The notes below the pieces were generated by a model. That model was not told the DNA's origin. It saw nothing but the letters and a program-made list of their open reading frames with translations, and ran no database searches. This document shows, in pieces, positions 1-6,288 of a stretch of 6,557 nucleotides of DNA (position 1 is its first letter; every line of letters starts with the position of its first letter). The stretch comes from Caulobacteraceae bacterium UBA6225 (GTDB lineage Bacteria; Pseudomonadota; Alphaproteobacteria; Caulobacterales; Caulobacteraceae). The position numbers and the translations under genes were made by a program. The stretch covers positions 8,538 to 15,094 of the forward strand of contig DJWR01000193.1 in the NCBI GenBank assembly GCA_002441055.1. Direction: 5' to 3'.

Positions 1-1
1 T

Positions 2-7
2 GGAGAG
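2..7 (+). promoter_or_regulatory. Ribosome binding site of murF
   Basis: GGAGAG lies just upstream of the murF ATG at 13. The GGAG core at 2-5 leaves seven bases to the start codon, which is good Shine-Dalgarno spacing. It supports ATG 13 as the murF start. These bases probably also lie inside the end of the preceding gene, so murF translation is likely coupled to that gene. Confidence 0.7.
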
Positions 8-12
8 CGTCC

Positions 13-1410
13 ATGTCTGAGCCGCTCTGGACCGCGTCAGAGATCGCCCAGGCCGTGGGCGGCCAGGTCATCGGCGGGGACTTCGCCGTCAGCGGCCTGT
101 CCATTGACAGCCGCTCAGTGGAGGTCGGTAATCTGTTCATCGCCCTGGCCGGCGCCCGAGACGGCCATGAGTTCGTACCCCAGGCCATGGGGCAGGGGGC
201 CGCCGGGGCGCTTGTGTCGCAGCCACAGGATGGTCCCGCCATCCTGGTGTCAGACACCTTCAAAGCTCTGGAGGCGCTCGGCGTGGCCGCCCGCCTCCGG
301 GCGCCCCAGACCCGACGCGGGGCGGTGACGGGCTCGGTCGGCAAAACTAGCGTCACCCAGGCCGTGCGCACAGGCCTCGCCCTGGCCGGCAAGGCCCACT
401 CCTCGGTGAAGTCCTATAACAACCACATCGGCGTGCCGCTCACCCTGGCGCGGATGCCTCGGGACACCGAGCGCGCAGTGTTCGAGATCGGCATGAACCA
501 CGCCGACGAGATTACCCCGCTCTCACAGATGGTCCGCCCGCACGCGGCGCTGATCACCACGGTCGGCCCCGTCCATGTGGAGAACTTCCCCGACGGCGAA
601 ACCGGGGTGGCTCGGGCCAAGGCAGAGATTTTCGACGGTCTGGAGCCCGGGGGTCTGGCGATCCTCAACGCCGACAATGTCTGGTTCGACACCCTGTCCC
701 AGGCCGCGCGATCGGTGGGCGCAAAGGTGGTGACCTTCGGAACCGGGGAGGGCGCCGACGCCCGTCTGCTCGGCTTCAATCCCGGCCCCGGACAGGCCGT
801 GGTTCGCGCCCAACTGCATGGCCAAGCCCTGGACTTCCCCATCCTGCAGACCGGGTTCCACTGGGGGTTGAACAGCATGGCCGTGCTGCTGATGCTTCAG
901 GCCCTGGATGTGACCCTGGAGGACAGCCTGACCGCCCTGGGCGCCTTCGAGCCCCTGGCCGGCCGCGGCGCCGAGCGCCAGGTGCCACTGGCCGGCGGCG
1001 CGTTCACCCTGATCGACGAAAGCTACAACGCCAATCCGATCTCCATGGCCGCGGCGATTTCCAGCCTGGGCGCCCGCAAGACCGCGGGGCGACGGATCGT
1101 CGCGCTCACCGACATGCTGGAACTGGGCGGCGAGGCCGAAGCCTTCCACCGCGCCCTGGCGGAGCCGCTTGAGGCGGCCCAGGTGGACCTCGTCTTCTGC
1201 GCCGGGCCGCTGATGAAATCCCTCTGGGACGCCCTTCCTTCGACTCGTCGGGGCGGTTACGCCGATAGCGCAGCTCAGATTGGGCCGCAGATCGCCCAGG
1301 TCGTAGAACCTGGTGATCTGGTGATGGTGAAAGGTTCGAACGGCTCTCGGGCCGGGGTGGTCGCGGCCGCCCTGGGAGAGCTCGGGCGTGCGCAAGGGGG
1401 GCAGGGCTGA
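13..1410 (+). CDS. murF: MurF, UDP-N-acetylmuramoyl-tripeptide--D-alanyl-D-alanine ligase
   Basis: This cytoplasmic Mur ligase uses ATP to add the D-Ala-D-Ala dipeptide to UDP-MurNAc-tripeptide, the last cytoplasmic step of stem-peptide synthesis. The 465-residue product has the three Mur ligase domains. The N-terminal UDP-binding domain (about 1-100) includes IDSRSV at 31-36. The central ATPase domain carries the P-loop GSVGKTS at 107-113, the SYNNHIG segment at 134-140, EIGMN at 158-162, and AKAEIF at 202-207, whose K203 sits where the family has its carbamylated lysine. The C-terminal domain has DESYNANP at 335-342, DMLELG at 367-372 and VKGSNGSR at 439-446. The SYNN and DESYNANP signatures separate MurF from MurC, MurD and MurE. 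One variation is GFHWGLN at 281-287, where many bacteria have a GRHN-type motif; the His and the later Asn are kept. The start at 13 has a good SD, and the stop overlaps the mraY start by one base. The length is normal for the family. Confidence 0.96.
   Translation: MSEPLWTASEIAQAVGGQVIGGDFAVSGLSIDSRSVEVGNLFIALAGARDGHEFVPQAMGQGAAGALVSQPQDGPAILVSDTFKALEALGVAARLRAPQTRRGAVTGSVGKTSVTQAVRTGLALAGKAHSSVKSYNNHIGVPLTLARMPRDTERAVFEIGMNHADEITPLSQMVRPHAALITTVGPVHVENFPDGETGVARAKAEIFDGLEPGGLAILNADNVWFDTLSQAARSVGAKVVTFGTGEGADARLLGFNPGPGQAVVRAQLHGQALDFPILQTGFHWGLNSMAVLLMLQALDVTLEDSLTALGAFEPLAGRGAERQVPLAGGAFTLIDESYNANPISMAAAISSLGARKTAGRRIVALTDMLELGGEAEAFHRALAEPLEAAQVDLVFCAGPLMKSLWDALPSTRRGGYADSAAQIGPQIAQVVEPGDLVMVKGSNGSRAGVVAAALGELGRAQGGQG
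1394..1401 (+). promoter_or_regulatory. Ribosome binding site of mraY
   Basis: AAGGGGGG lies inside the last codons of murF and ends eight bases before the mraY ATG at 1410. It is purine-rich and well spaced. With the TGATG stop/start overlap, it suggests that ribosomes finishing murF restart on mraY. Confidence 0.6.
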
Positions 1411-2519
1411 TGTTCTATTGGCTCTACACGCAGATGGCGGCCGAGGGACACGTCCCTTTTCTCAACCTGCTGAAATATCTGACGTTCCGGACGGGCATGG
1501 CTCTGTTCACCGCCCAGCTGGTGGTGATCCTGATGGGCTCGCGCTTCATCCGCTGGATGCAGGCCAAGCAGGGTAAGGGCCAGCCCATCCGCGCCGACGG
1601 CATCGAGCGCCACATCGTTGAGAAGGCCGGCACTCCAACCATGGGTGGGGTGATGATCCTGGCCGGACTGATCGTCGGCACCCTGCTTTGGGCTGACCTG
1701 TCCAACATCTATGTCTGGGTGGTCCTGTTCGTCACCGCCAGCTACGGCGTCCTTGGCTTCACCGACGACTACGCCAAGGTGACCAAGCAGACCACGGCCG
1801 GAGTCTCCAGCCGTGTCCGCCTGATCCTGGAATTCGCCGTGGCCCTGGCCGCCGTCGCCTTCCTGATCCTCTACGGCGCCCGGACGGCGGAATCGCCAGA
1901 CCTGAACACGTCGCTGGCTTTCCCGATCTTCAAGCACTTCCTGCTGGATCTCGGCTGGCTCTATCTGGTTTTCGGCGCCCTGGTGATCGTGGGCGCGGCC
2001 AATGCAGTGAACTTCACCGATGGCCTTGATGGTCTGGCCACCGTGCCGGTGATGATCGCCGCCGCCGCCTTCGGCCTCATCGCCTATCTCGTCGGAAACT
2101 ACCTGTTCGCCAACTACCTGCAGCTGCACTTTGTGCCGGGCGTCGGCGAGGTGGCCGTATTCTGCGGGGCCATCATCGGCGCGGGTTTGGGCTTCCTCTG
2201 GTACAACGCGCCGCCGGCCAAGATCTTCATGGGTGACACCGGCTCTCTGGCGCTTGGCGGCGCCCTGGGCGCTGTGGCCGTGGCCACCAAGCACGAGATC
2301 GTCCTGGCCATCGTTGGCGGCCTGTTCGTGCTTGAGACCCTGTCGGTGATGATCCAGGTGGCCTCGTTCAAGTTGACCGGGCGCCGGGTGTTCCGCATGG
2401 CCCCGATCCACCACCATTTCGAGAAGCTCGGCTGGTCGGAATCCACCGTGGTGATCCGCTTCTGGATCGTGGCGGTGATGCTGGCCCTGCTGGGCCTTGC
2501 GACCCTGAAGCTGCGATAG
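1410..2519 (+). CDS. mraY: MraY, phospho-N-acetylmuramoyl-pentapeptide-transferase
   Basis: This integral inner-membrane enzyme transfers phospho-MurNAc-pentapeptide from UDP to undecaprenyl phosphate, making lipid I. It needs Mg2+. The 369-residue product is close to the usual 360 or so and shows about ten hydrophobic segments (roughly 26-44, 75-95, 100-117, 137-156, 181-200, 211-229, 248-266, 278-292, 297-316 and 346-367). Family motifs are complete. TPTMGGVMI is at 75-83. FTDDYAK at 117-123 contains the aspartate pair D119/D120. NAVNFTDGLDGLA is at 198-210. FMGDTGS at 273-279 contains D276, and APIHHHFE at 331-338 contains the histidine cluster. These loop motifs form the cytoplasmic active site. 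HHHFE and the MurNAc-type context separate it from the WecA and TagO relatives. The start ATG shares its A with the murF stop TGA. Downstream, 19 bases separate it from murD. Nothing suggests damage or transfer. Confidence 0.97.
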   Translation: MFYWLYTQMAAEGHVPFLNLLKYLTFRTGMALFTAQLVVILMGSRFIRWMQAKQGKGQPIRADGIERHIVEKAGTPTMGGVMILAGLIVGTLLWADLSNIYVWVVLFVTASYGVLGFTDDYAKVTKQTTAGVSSRVRLILEFAVALAAVAFLILYGARTAESPDLNTSLAFPIFKHFLLDLGWLYLVFGALVIVGAANAVNFTDGLDGLATVPVMIAAAAFGLIAYLVGNYLFANYLQLHFVPGVGEVAVFCGAIIGAGLGFLWYNAPPAKIFMGDTGSLALGGALGAVAVATKHEIVLAIVGGLFVLETLSVMIQVASFKLTGRRVFRMAPIHHHFEKLGWSESTVVIRFWIVAVMLALLGLATLKLR

Positions 2520-2524
2520 GGAGG
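2518..2524 (+). promoter_or_regulatory. Ribosome binding site of murD
   Basis: AGGGAGG begins inside the mraY stop codon (TAG at 2517-2519) and ends 14 bases before the murD ATG at 2539. The core is strong, but the spacing is longer than usual. No closer SD and no better start is visible, and the protein start agrees with the family, so I keep ATG 2539. Confidence 0.55.
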
Positions 2525-2538
2525 CTGGCGCTTACACG

Positions 2539-3954
2539 ATGATCCCGGTCCGCGGTTTCGAAGGCAAGACAGTGGCGGTGTTCGGCCTGGCCCGTACGGG
2601 GCTGGCGGCCGCGCGCGCCCTGCAGGCCGGCGGCGCGACCGTGGCCCTGTGGGACGAGCGCCCCGCAGCCCGCGAGGCGGCCATCGCCGAGGGCTTTGAA
2701 CTGACGGACCTGTCCTCGGCTGACTGGTGGAGCTTCTCAGCGCTCCTACTATCGCCAGGCGTGCCGCTCACTCATCCGACGCCCCACTGGACGGTGGAAC
2801 GGGCCAAGGCCGCCGGGGTCGAGGTGTTGGGGGACATCGAGCTCTTCGCCCGGGCGGTCAACGCCGCGCCGGAGCACAAGCGGCCCAAGGTGGTCGCCAT
2901 CACCGGAACCAACGGCAAGTCCACCACCACAGCCCTGATCGCCCACATCTGCGCCAGCGCCGGCCGTGACACCCGTATAGGCGGCAACTTCGGCTTTGGT
3001 GTCCTGGGCCTTGAGGACATGCACGGCGGCGCCGTCTATGTCCTGGAGTTGTCCTCCTATCAGCTGGACCTGACCTCGAGCCTCAAGCCCGACGTCTCCA
3101 TCCTGCTCAACATCAGTCCAGACCACCTTGATCGTCACGGCGGCATGGATGGCTATGTGGCCGCCAAGCGCCGGGTCTTGCTCAACCAGGGCAAGGGCGA
3201 CACCGCCGTGATCGGCGTGGACGACCCCTATGGCCAGCGCATCTGCACCGAGGTGGTGGCCGCCAACCGCCGGACCATCGTGCCGATCTCCTCGTCCAAG
3301 GCGATCGGACGTGGGGTCTATGTGCTGCAGGGCTTGCTGTATGACGCCACCGGCGAGCGCGCCGTGGAGATCGCTGACCTGCTGCGGGCCCGCTCCCTGC
3401 CGGGCCGCCATAACTGGCAAAACGCCGCGGCCGCCTACAGCGCCGCCCGGGGACTTGGGCTGACGGCGGAGGAGGCTGCTGAGGGTCTGATGACCTTCCC
3501 GGGCCTGGCCCACCGGATGGAGACGGTCGGTCAGCTTGGCCGGGTTCGCTTCGTCAATGATTCCAAGGCGACCAATGCCGACGCCGCCCGCCAGGCCATG
3601 GGCAGCTATCCGAAATTCTACTGGATCGCCGGCGGTCAGCCCAAGGAGGGCGGCATTGACGGCCTCAGTGACCTCTTTCCCCGCATCGAAAAGGCCTATC
3701 TGATCGGAGAGGCTGCGCCCGATTTCGCCGACGTCCTGGCCGGCAAGGCTGACGCGGTCGAGTGCGGAACCCTGGAGCGCGCCGTTCAGCGGGCCTATGC
3801 CGACGCCGCAGCCACCGGTCAGGACGCTGTCGTCCTGCTGTCGCCGGCCTGCGCCTCCTTCGACCAGTTCTCCGATTTTGAGGCCCGAGGCGAGGCCTTC
3901 CGCGCCGCTGTGGTGGCCCTGGAGGCGCCCGTTCAGCGGGGCGCACGGGCATGA
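2539..3954 (+). CDS. murD: MurD, UDP-N-acetylmuramoyl-L-alanine--D-glutamate ligase
   Basis: This cytoplasmic ATP-dependent ligase adds D-glutamate to UDP-MurNAc-L-Ala, the second amino acid of the stem peptide. The 471-residue product is slightly longer than E. coli MurD (about 438) but ordinary for alphaproteobacteria. The N-terminal domain opens with a Rossmann-like VFGLARTG at 14-21. LLSPGVP at 70-76 is the MurD-type signature of that domain. The ATPase domain has the P-loop ITGTNGKST at 121-129, LELSSYQL at 169-176, SPDHLDRH at 193-200, and YVAAKRR at 206-212, with K210 at the carbamylated-lysine position. GRHNWQN at 289-295 marks the ligase HN motif. The C-terminal domain begins near PGLAHRME (321-328) and carries VNDSKATN at 339-346 and LSPACASFDQF at 434-444. 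SSYQL and LSPACAS identify MurD rather than the other ligases. Its end overlaps the ftsW start by four bases. Confidence 0.97.
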   Translation: MIPVRGFEGKTVAVFGLARTGLAAARALQAGGATVALWDERPAAREAAIAEGFELTDLSSADWWSFSALLLSPGVPLTHPTPHWTVERAKAAGVEVLGDIELFARAVNAAPEHKRPKVVAITGTNGKSTTTALIAHICASAGRDTRIGGNFGFGVLGLEDMHGGAVYVLELSSYQLDLTSSLKPDVSILLNISPDHLDRHGGMDGYVAAKRRVLLNQGKGDTAVIGVDDPYGQRICTEVVAANRRTIVPISSSKAIGRGVYVLQGLLYDATGERAVEIADLLRARSLPGRHNWQNAAAAYSAARGLGLTAEEAAEGLMTFPGLAHRMETVGQLGRVRFVNDSKATNADAARQAMGSYPKFYWIAGGQPKEGGIDGLSDLFPRIEKAYLIGEAAPDFADVLAGKADAVECGTLERAVQRAYADAAATGQDAVVLLSPACASFDQFSDFEARGEAFRAAVVALEAPVQRGARA

Positions 3955-5141
3955 GCGCCGAACACCTCACCAAGCCCAGCCAGGCGCACGCCTTCGCCCG
4001 CAGCGACCGCTCTGCGCTTGGGGTCTGGTGGTGGACCATCGACCGCTGGCTGCTGGGCGCCGCGGCTGTTTTGATCGGCTTGGGCATCCTGCTGTCATTC
4101 GCCGCCAGCCCGGCGGCGGCGGCCCGCATGAATGTCGGCGATCCCTTCCATTTCGCCCTGCGCCAATGCGTGTTCGCCGTCATCGGCGCAGGCGTGCTGG
4201 TGGCCGCCTCCATGCTGGAGGTGCGCATGGTGCGGCGGCTGTCCTTCTTCATCTTCGTGAGCGCCATCGCCCTGATGATCGCCCTGCCGTTCCTCGGTCA
4301 CAGCGCCAAGGGCGCCACCCGCTGGGTGGAGTTTGCAGGCTTCACCCTGCAGCCGTCTGAATTCATGAAGCCGGCCCTGATCGTCCTGGTGGCCTGGATG
4401 TTTTCAGAGGGCCAGAAGGGCGAGGGGGTGCCCGGCGTCACCATCGCCTTCGCCCTCTACGGCATCTCGGTCGCCCTGCTGCTGATCCAGCCCGATGTGG
4501 GCCAGACGGTGCTGATCACTGTGGCGTTCGGCGCGGCCTTCTGGATGGCGGGCGTGCCGCTGTCCTGGGTCATGCGCCTGGGGGCGGTGGCCCTGGCGGG
4601 GCTGGTCGCGATCTACTTCGTCTTCTCTCACGTCGCCGACCGGGTGGATCGATTCCTGAACCCGGAAACCGCCGATACCCATCAGGTGGACCGGGCGGCC
4701 GAGGCCATCGCCGCGGGCGGACTGTTTGGCCGCGGCCCCGGCGAGGGGGTGATGAAGCGCCATGTGCCCGACCTGCACACTGACTTCGTCTATTCGGTCG
4801 CCGCCGAGGAATACGGCCTGGTCTTCAGCCTGATCGTCATCGGCCTTTTCGCCCTGATCGTCACCCGCGGCCTGCACCGGGCCATGAAACTCAGCAACAC
4901 CTTCGAACAGGTGGCCGCCGCCGGTCTGTTCGTAATCGTCGGCCAGCAGGCGATCATCAACATCGCGGTGAACCTCAACATGATCCCCACCAAGGGCATG
5001 ACCTTGCCGTTTATCTCCTATGGCGGGTCGTCCCTGATCGCGTCTGGCCTCACCCTTGGCCTGGCCTTGGCCCTGACCCGTCGCCGGCCGGGCGCCTATG
5101 CCCCATCCGAAGGGCTCGCCAAGGCCGGCGCCTTCGCCTAA
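3951..5141 (+). CDS. ftsW: FtsW, SEDS-family septal peptidoglycan glycosyltransferase
   Basis: FtsW is a polytopic inner-membrane protein of the divisome. With its partner PBP (FtsI/PBP3) it polymerises lipid II into septal glycan strands. The 396-residue product starts with about 30 cytoplasmic residues and an unusually aromatic patch, VWWWTIDRW, at 25-33. About ten hydrophobic segments follow, the first near 33-51. SEDS motifs include KGATRW at 120-125, QPSEFMKPALI at 134-144 and QPDVGQT at 180-186. VPDLHTDFVY at 272-281 lies in the large periplasmic loop; its D278 aligns with the aspartate needed for SEDS polymerase activity. PFISYGGSSL at 353-362 is close to the C-terminus. FtsW rather than RodA is favoured by the position between murD and murG. 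The start is ATG in an ATGA overlap with murD. The only SD-like sequence is a weak GCGGGGCG at 3936-3943, so translation probably depends on coupling to murD. Confidence 0.95.
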   Translation: MSAEHLTKPSQAHAFARSDRSALGVWWWTIDRWLLGAAAVLIGLGILLSFAASPAAAARMNVGDPFHFALRQCVFAVIGAGVLVAASMLEVRMVRRLSFFIFVSAIALMIALPFLGHSAKGATRWVEFAGFTLQPSEFMKPALIVLVAWMFSEGQKGEGVPGVTIAFALYGISVALLLIQPDVGQTVLITVAFGAAFWMAGVPLSWVMRLGAVALAGLVAIYFVFSHVADRVDRFLNPETADTHQVDRAAEAIAAGGLFGRGPGEGVMKRHVPDLHTDFVYSVAAEEYGLVFSLIVIGLFALIVTRGLHRAMKLSNTFEQVAAAGLFVIVGQQAIINIAVNLNMIPTKGMTLPFISYGGSSLIASGLTLGLALALTRRRPGAYAPSEGLAKAGAFA

Positions 5142-5151
5142 ACGAGCATTT

Positions 5152-6252
5152 ATGCGCAAGCTCGCCGTGGTCGCCGCCGGGGGAACCGGAGGCCATCTCT
5201 TTCCCGCCCAGGCGCTCGCTGAGACGCTGATCGCCCGTGGCTGGCGGGTGGCCCTGGCCTCCGATGAGCGGGTGGCGGCCTTCGCCGAGAGCTTCCCCGC
5301 CGAGGAACGCATCGGCCTGTCGGCCAGCACCTTCAAGTCCGGCGACCCCATCGGCATGGCCAAGGCTGGCCTCGCCATCTTCCAGGGCGTGATGCAGGCC
5401 CGAGCGGCCTTCAAGCGCCTGGACCCCGCCGTCGTGGTGGGCTTTGGCGGTTATCCCTCGGTGCCGGGCTTGCTGGCCGGCATCACCCAGGGCCGGCCCA
5501 CGGTGATCCACGAACAGAACGCGGTCATGGGCCGGGCCAACCGGCGCCTGGCCAGCCACGTGACCGCCGTGGCCTGCGCCTTTCCCAGCCTCCAGAAGGC
5601 GCCGCCCAAGGCCGCCGCCAAGGCGGTGATCGTCGGCAATCCGGTCCGCCAGGAAATCCGCGATCTGGCCGACAAGCCCTATCTCCCCCCGGAGGACGGC
5701 GGCACCCTGCGCCTGCTGATCACCGGCGGCAGTCAGGGCGCACGGCTTCTGTCGGAGCTCATGCCTGAGGCCATCCTCGCCCTGCCTGAGGACCTGCGCG
5801 TGCGCCTGCGGGTGCAGCAGCAGACCCGCAAGGAATCCATGGACATCGCCCGGCGCATCTATGCCGACGCCATGGTTGAGGCCGAGATCGCCCCCTTCTT
5901 CCGCGATATGGCCACCCGCCTGCGCCAGGCCCATCTGGTGGTTGGCCGCTCCGGCGCCGGCACGGTCTGCGAGTTCGCCATCGCTGGCCGCCCCTCCATC
6001 CTGGTGCCGCTGGCTGTGGCCCTGGACGATGATCAGGGCCAGAACGCCCAGGTGATGGTCGAAGCCGGCGGCGCGGTGATCGCTCGGGAAAACCAGCTCA
6101 CTGTGCAGTCCATGGCCAACGCTTTGGAAAAGCTCCTGACCAATCCTGAGCGCCTGGCCCGCATGTCGGCCGGCGCCCGCTCCATCGCTCGGCCCGACGC
6201 GGCCGAGCGCCTGGCCGATCTCGTCGAACAGACCGCCGCCCAGGGCCGCTAG
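5152..6252 (+). CDS. murG: MurG, UDP-GlcNAc:lipid I N-acetylglucosaminyltransferase
   Basis: MurG is a peripheral enzyme on the cytoplasmic face of the inner membrane. It adds GlcNAc from UDP-GlcNAc to lipid I, forming lipid II. From ATG 5152 the product is 366 residues with the GT-B fold of family GT28. The N-terminal acceptor domain has the glycine-rich loop GGTGGHLFPAQ at 10-20, GFGGYPSVPG at 97-106 and HEQNAVMGRANR at 120-131. GNPVR at 162-166 precedes the linker. The C-terminal UDP-GlcNAc domain has GGSQGA at 192-197 and RSGAGTVCE at 266-274, whose E274 aligns with the ribose-binding glutamate. In DDDQGQNA at 292-299, Q295 and N298 occupy conserved positions. I chose ATG 5152 because MRKLAVVAAGG is a standard MurG start. 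An in-frame ATG at 5098 would add 18 Pro/Lys-rich residues unlike the family and overlap ftsW by 44 bases. There is no good SD; ten bases after the ftsW stop suggests reinitiation. Confidence 0.96.
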   Translation: MRKLAVVAAGGTGGHLFPAQALAETLIARGWRVALASDERVAAFAESFPAEERIGLSASTFKSGDPIGMAKAGLAIFQGVMQARAAFKRLDPAVVVGFGGYPSVPGLLAGITQGRPTVIHEQNAVMGRANRRLASHVTAVACAFPSLQKAPPKAAAKAVIVGNPVRQEIRDLADKPYLPPEDGGTLRLLITGGSQGARLLSELMPEAILALPEDLRVRLRVQQQTRKESMDIARRIYADAMVEAEIAPFFRDMATRLRQAHLVVGRSGAGTVCEFAIAGRPSILVPLAVALDDDQGQNAQVMVEAGGAVIARENQLTVQSMANALEKLLTNPERLARMSAGARSIARPDAAERLADLVEQTAAQGR

Positions 6253-6281
6253 GCCCCGCCGTCCTCCAGCCACAGGCCCTG
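6241..6281 (+). repeat. Inverted repeats across the murG stop and murC leader
   Basis: CAGGGCC at 6241-6247 is the exact reverse complement of GGCCCTG at 6275-6281, with 27 bases between them. The left arm can also pair locally: GGGCC at 6243-6247 and GGCCC at 6252-6256 form a five-base stem with a four-base GCTA loop over the murG stop codon. The two pairings exclude each other. The right arm of the long pair overlaps the only SD-like bases before murC. No T-run follows, so this is not a typical terminator. In DNA this G+C-rich the pairing may be chance. Confidence 0.3.
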
Positions 6282-6288
6282 CCGCCCC

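Noticed and set aside
523..1395. Open reading frame of 290 codons on the minus strand, opposite murF
   Set aside because: It is in codon register with murF and is explained by avoidance of TTA, CTA and TCA codons. No family resemblance was seen.
1275..2417. Open reading frame of 380 codons on the minus strand, opposite mraY
   Set aside because: It is in codon register with mraY and open for the same reason. The product is rich in His, Gln, Asp and Gly, as expected from reading hydrophobic codons backwards.
2520..2538. Possible promoter in the mraY-murD gap
   Set aside because: The gap is 19 bases and is accounted for by the SD region. No -35/-10 pair is visible in or just before it.
2749..3513. 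Open reading frame of 254 codons on the minus strand, opposite murD
   Set aside because: It is in codon register with murD, with the same artefact and composition. The sense protein carries a complete set of MurD motifs.
3797..4360. Open reading frame of 187 codons on the plus strand bridging murD and ftsW
   Set aside because: It is a shifted-frame shadow rich in Arg, Pro and Ala, overlapping two well-supported genes.
4404..5414. Open reading frame of 336 codons on the minus strand, opposite ftsW and murG
   Set aside because: It is in codon register with ftsW. The product is low-complexity without domains, while both sense genes are certain.
6243..6256. Possible factor-independent terminator after murG
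   Set aside because: The stem is only five base pairs and no T-run follows. murC continues the same operon 36 bases later, so a terminator here is unlikely.
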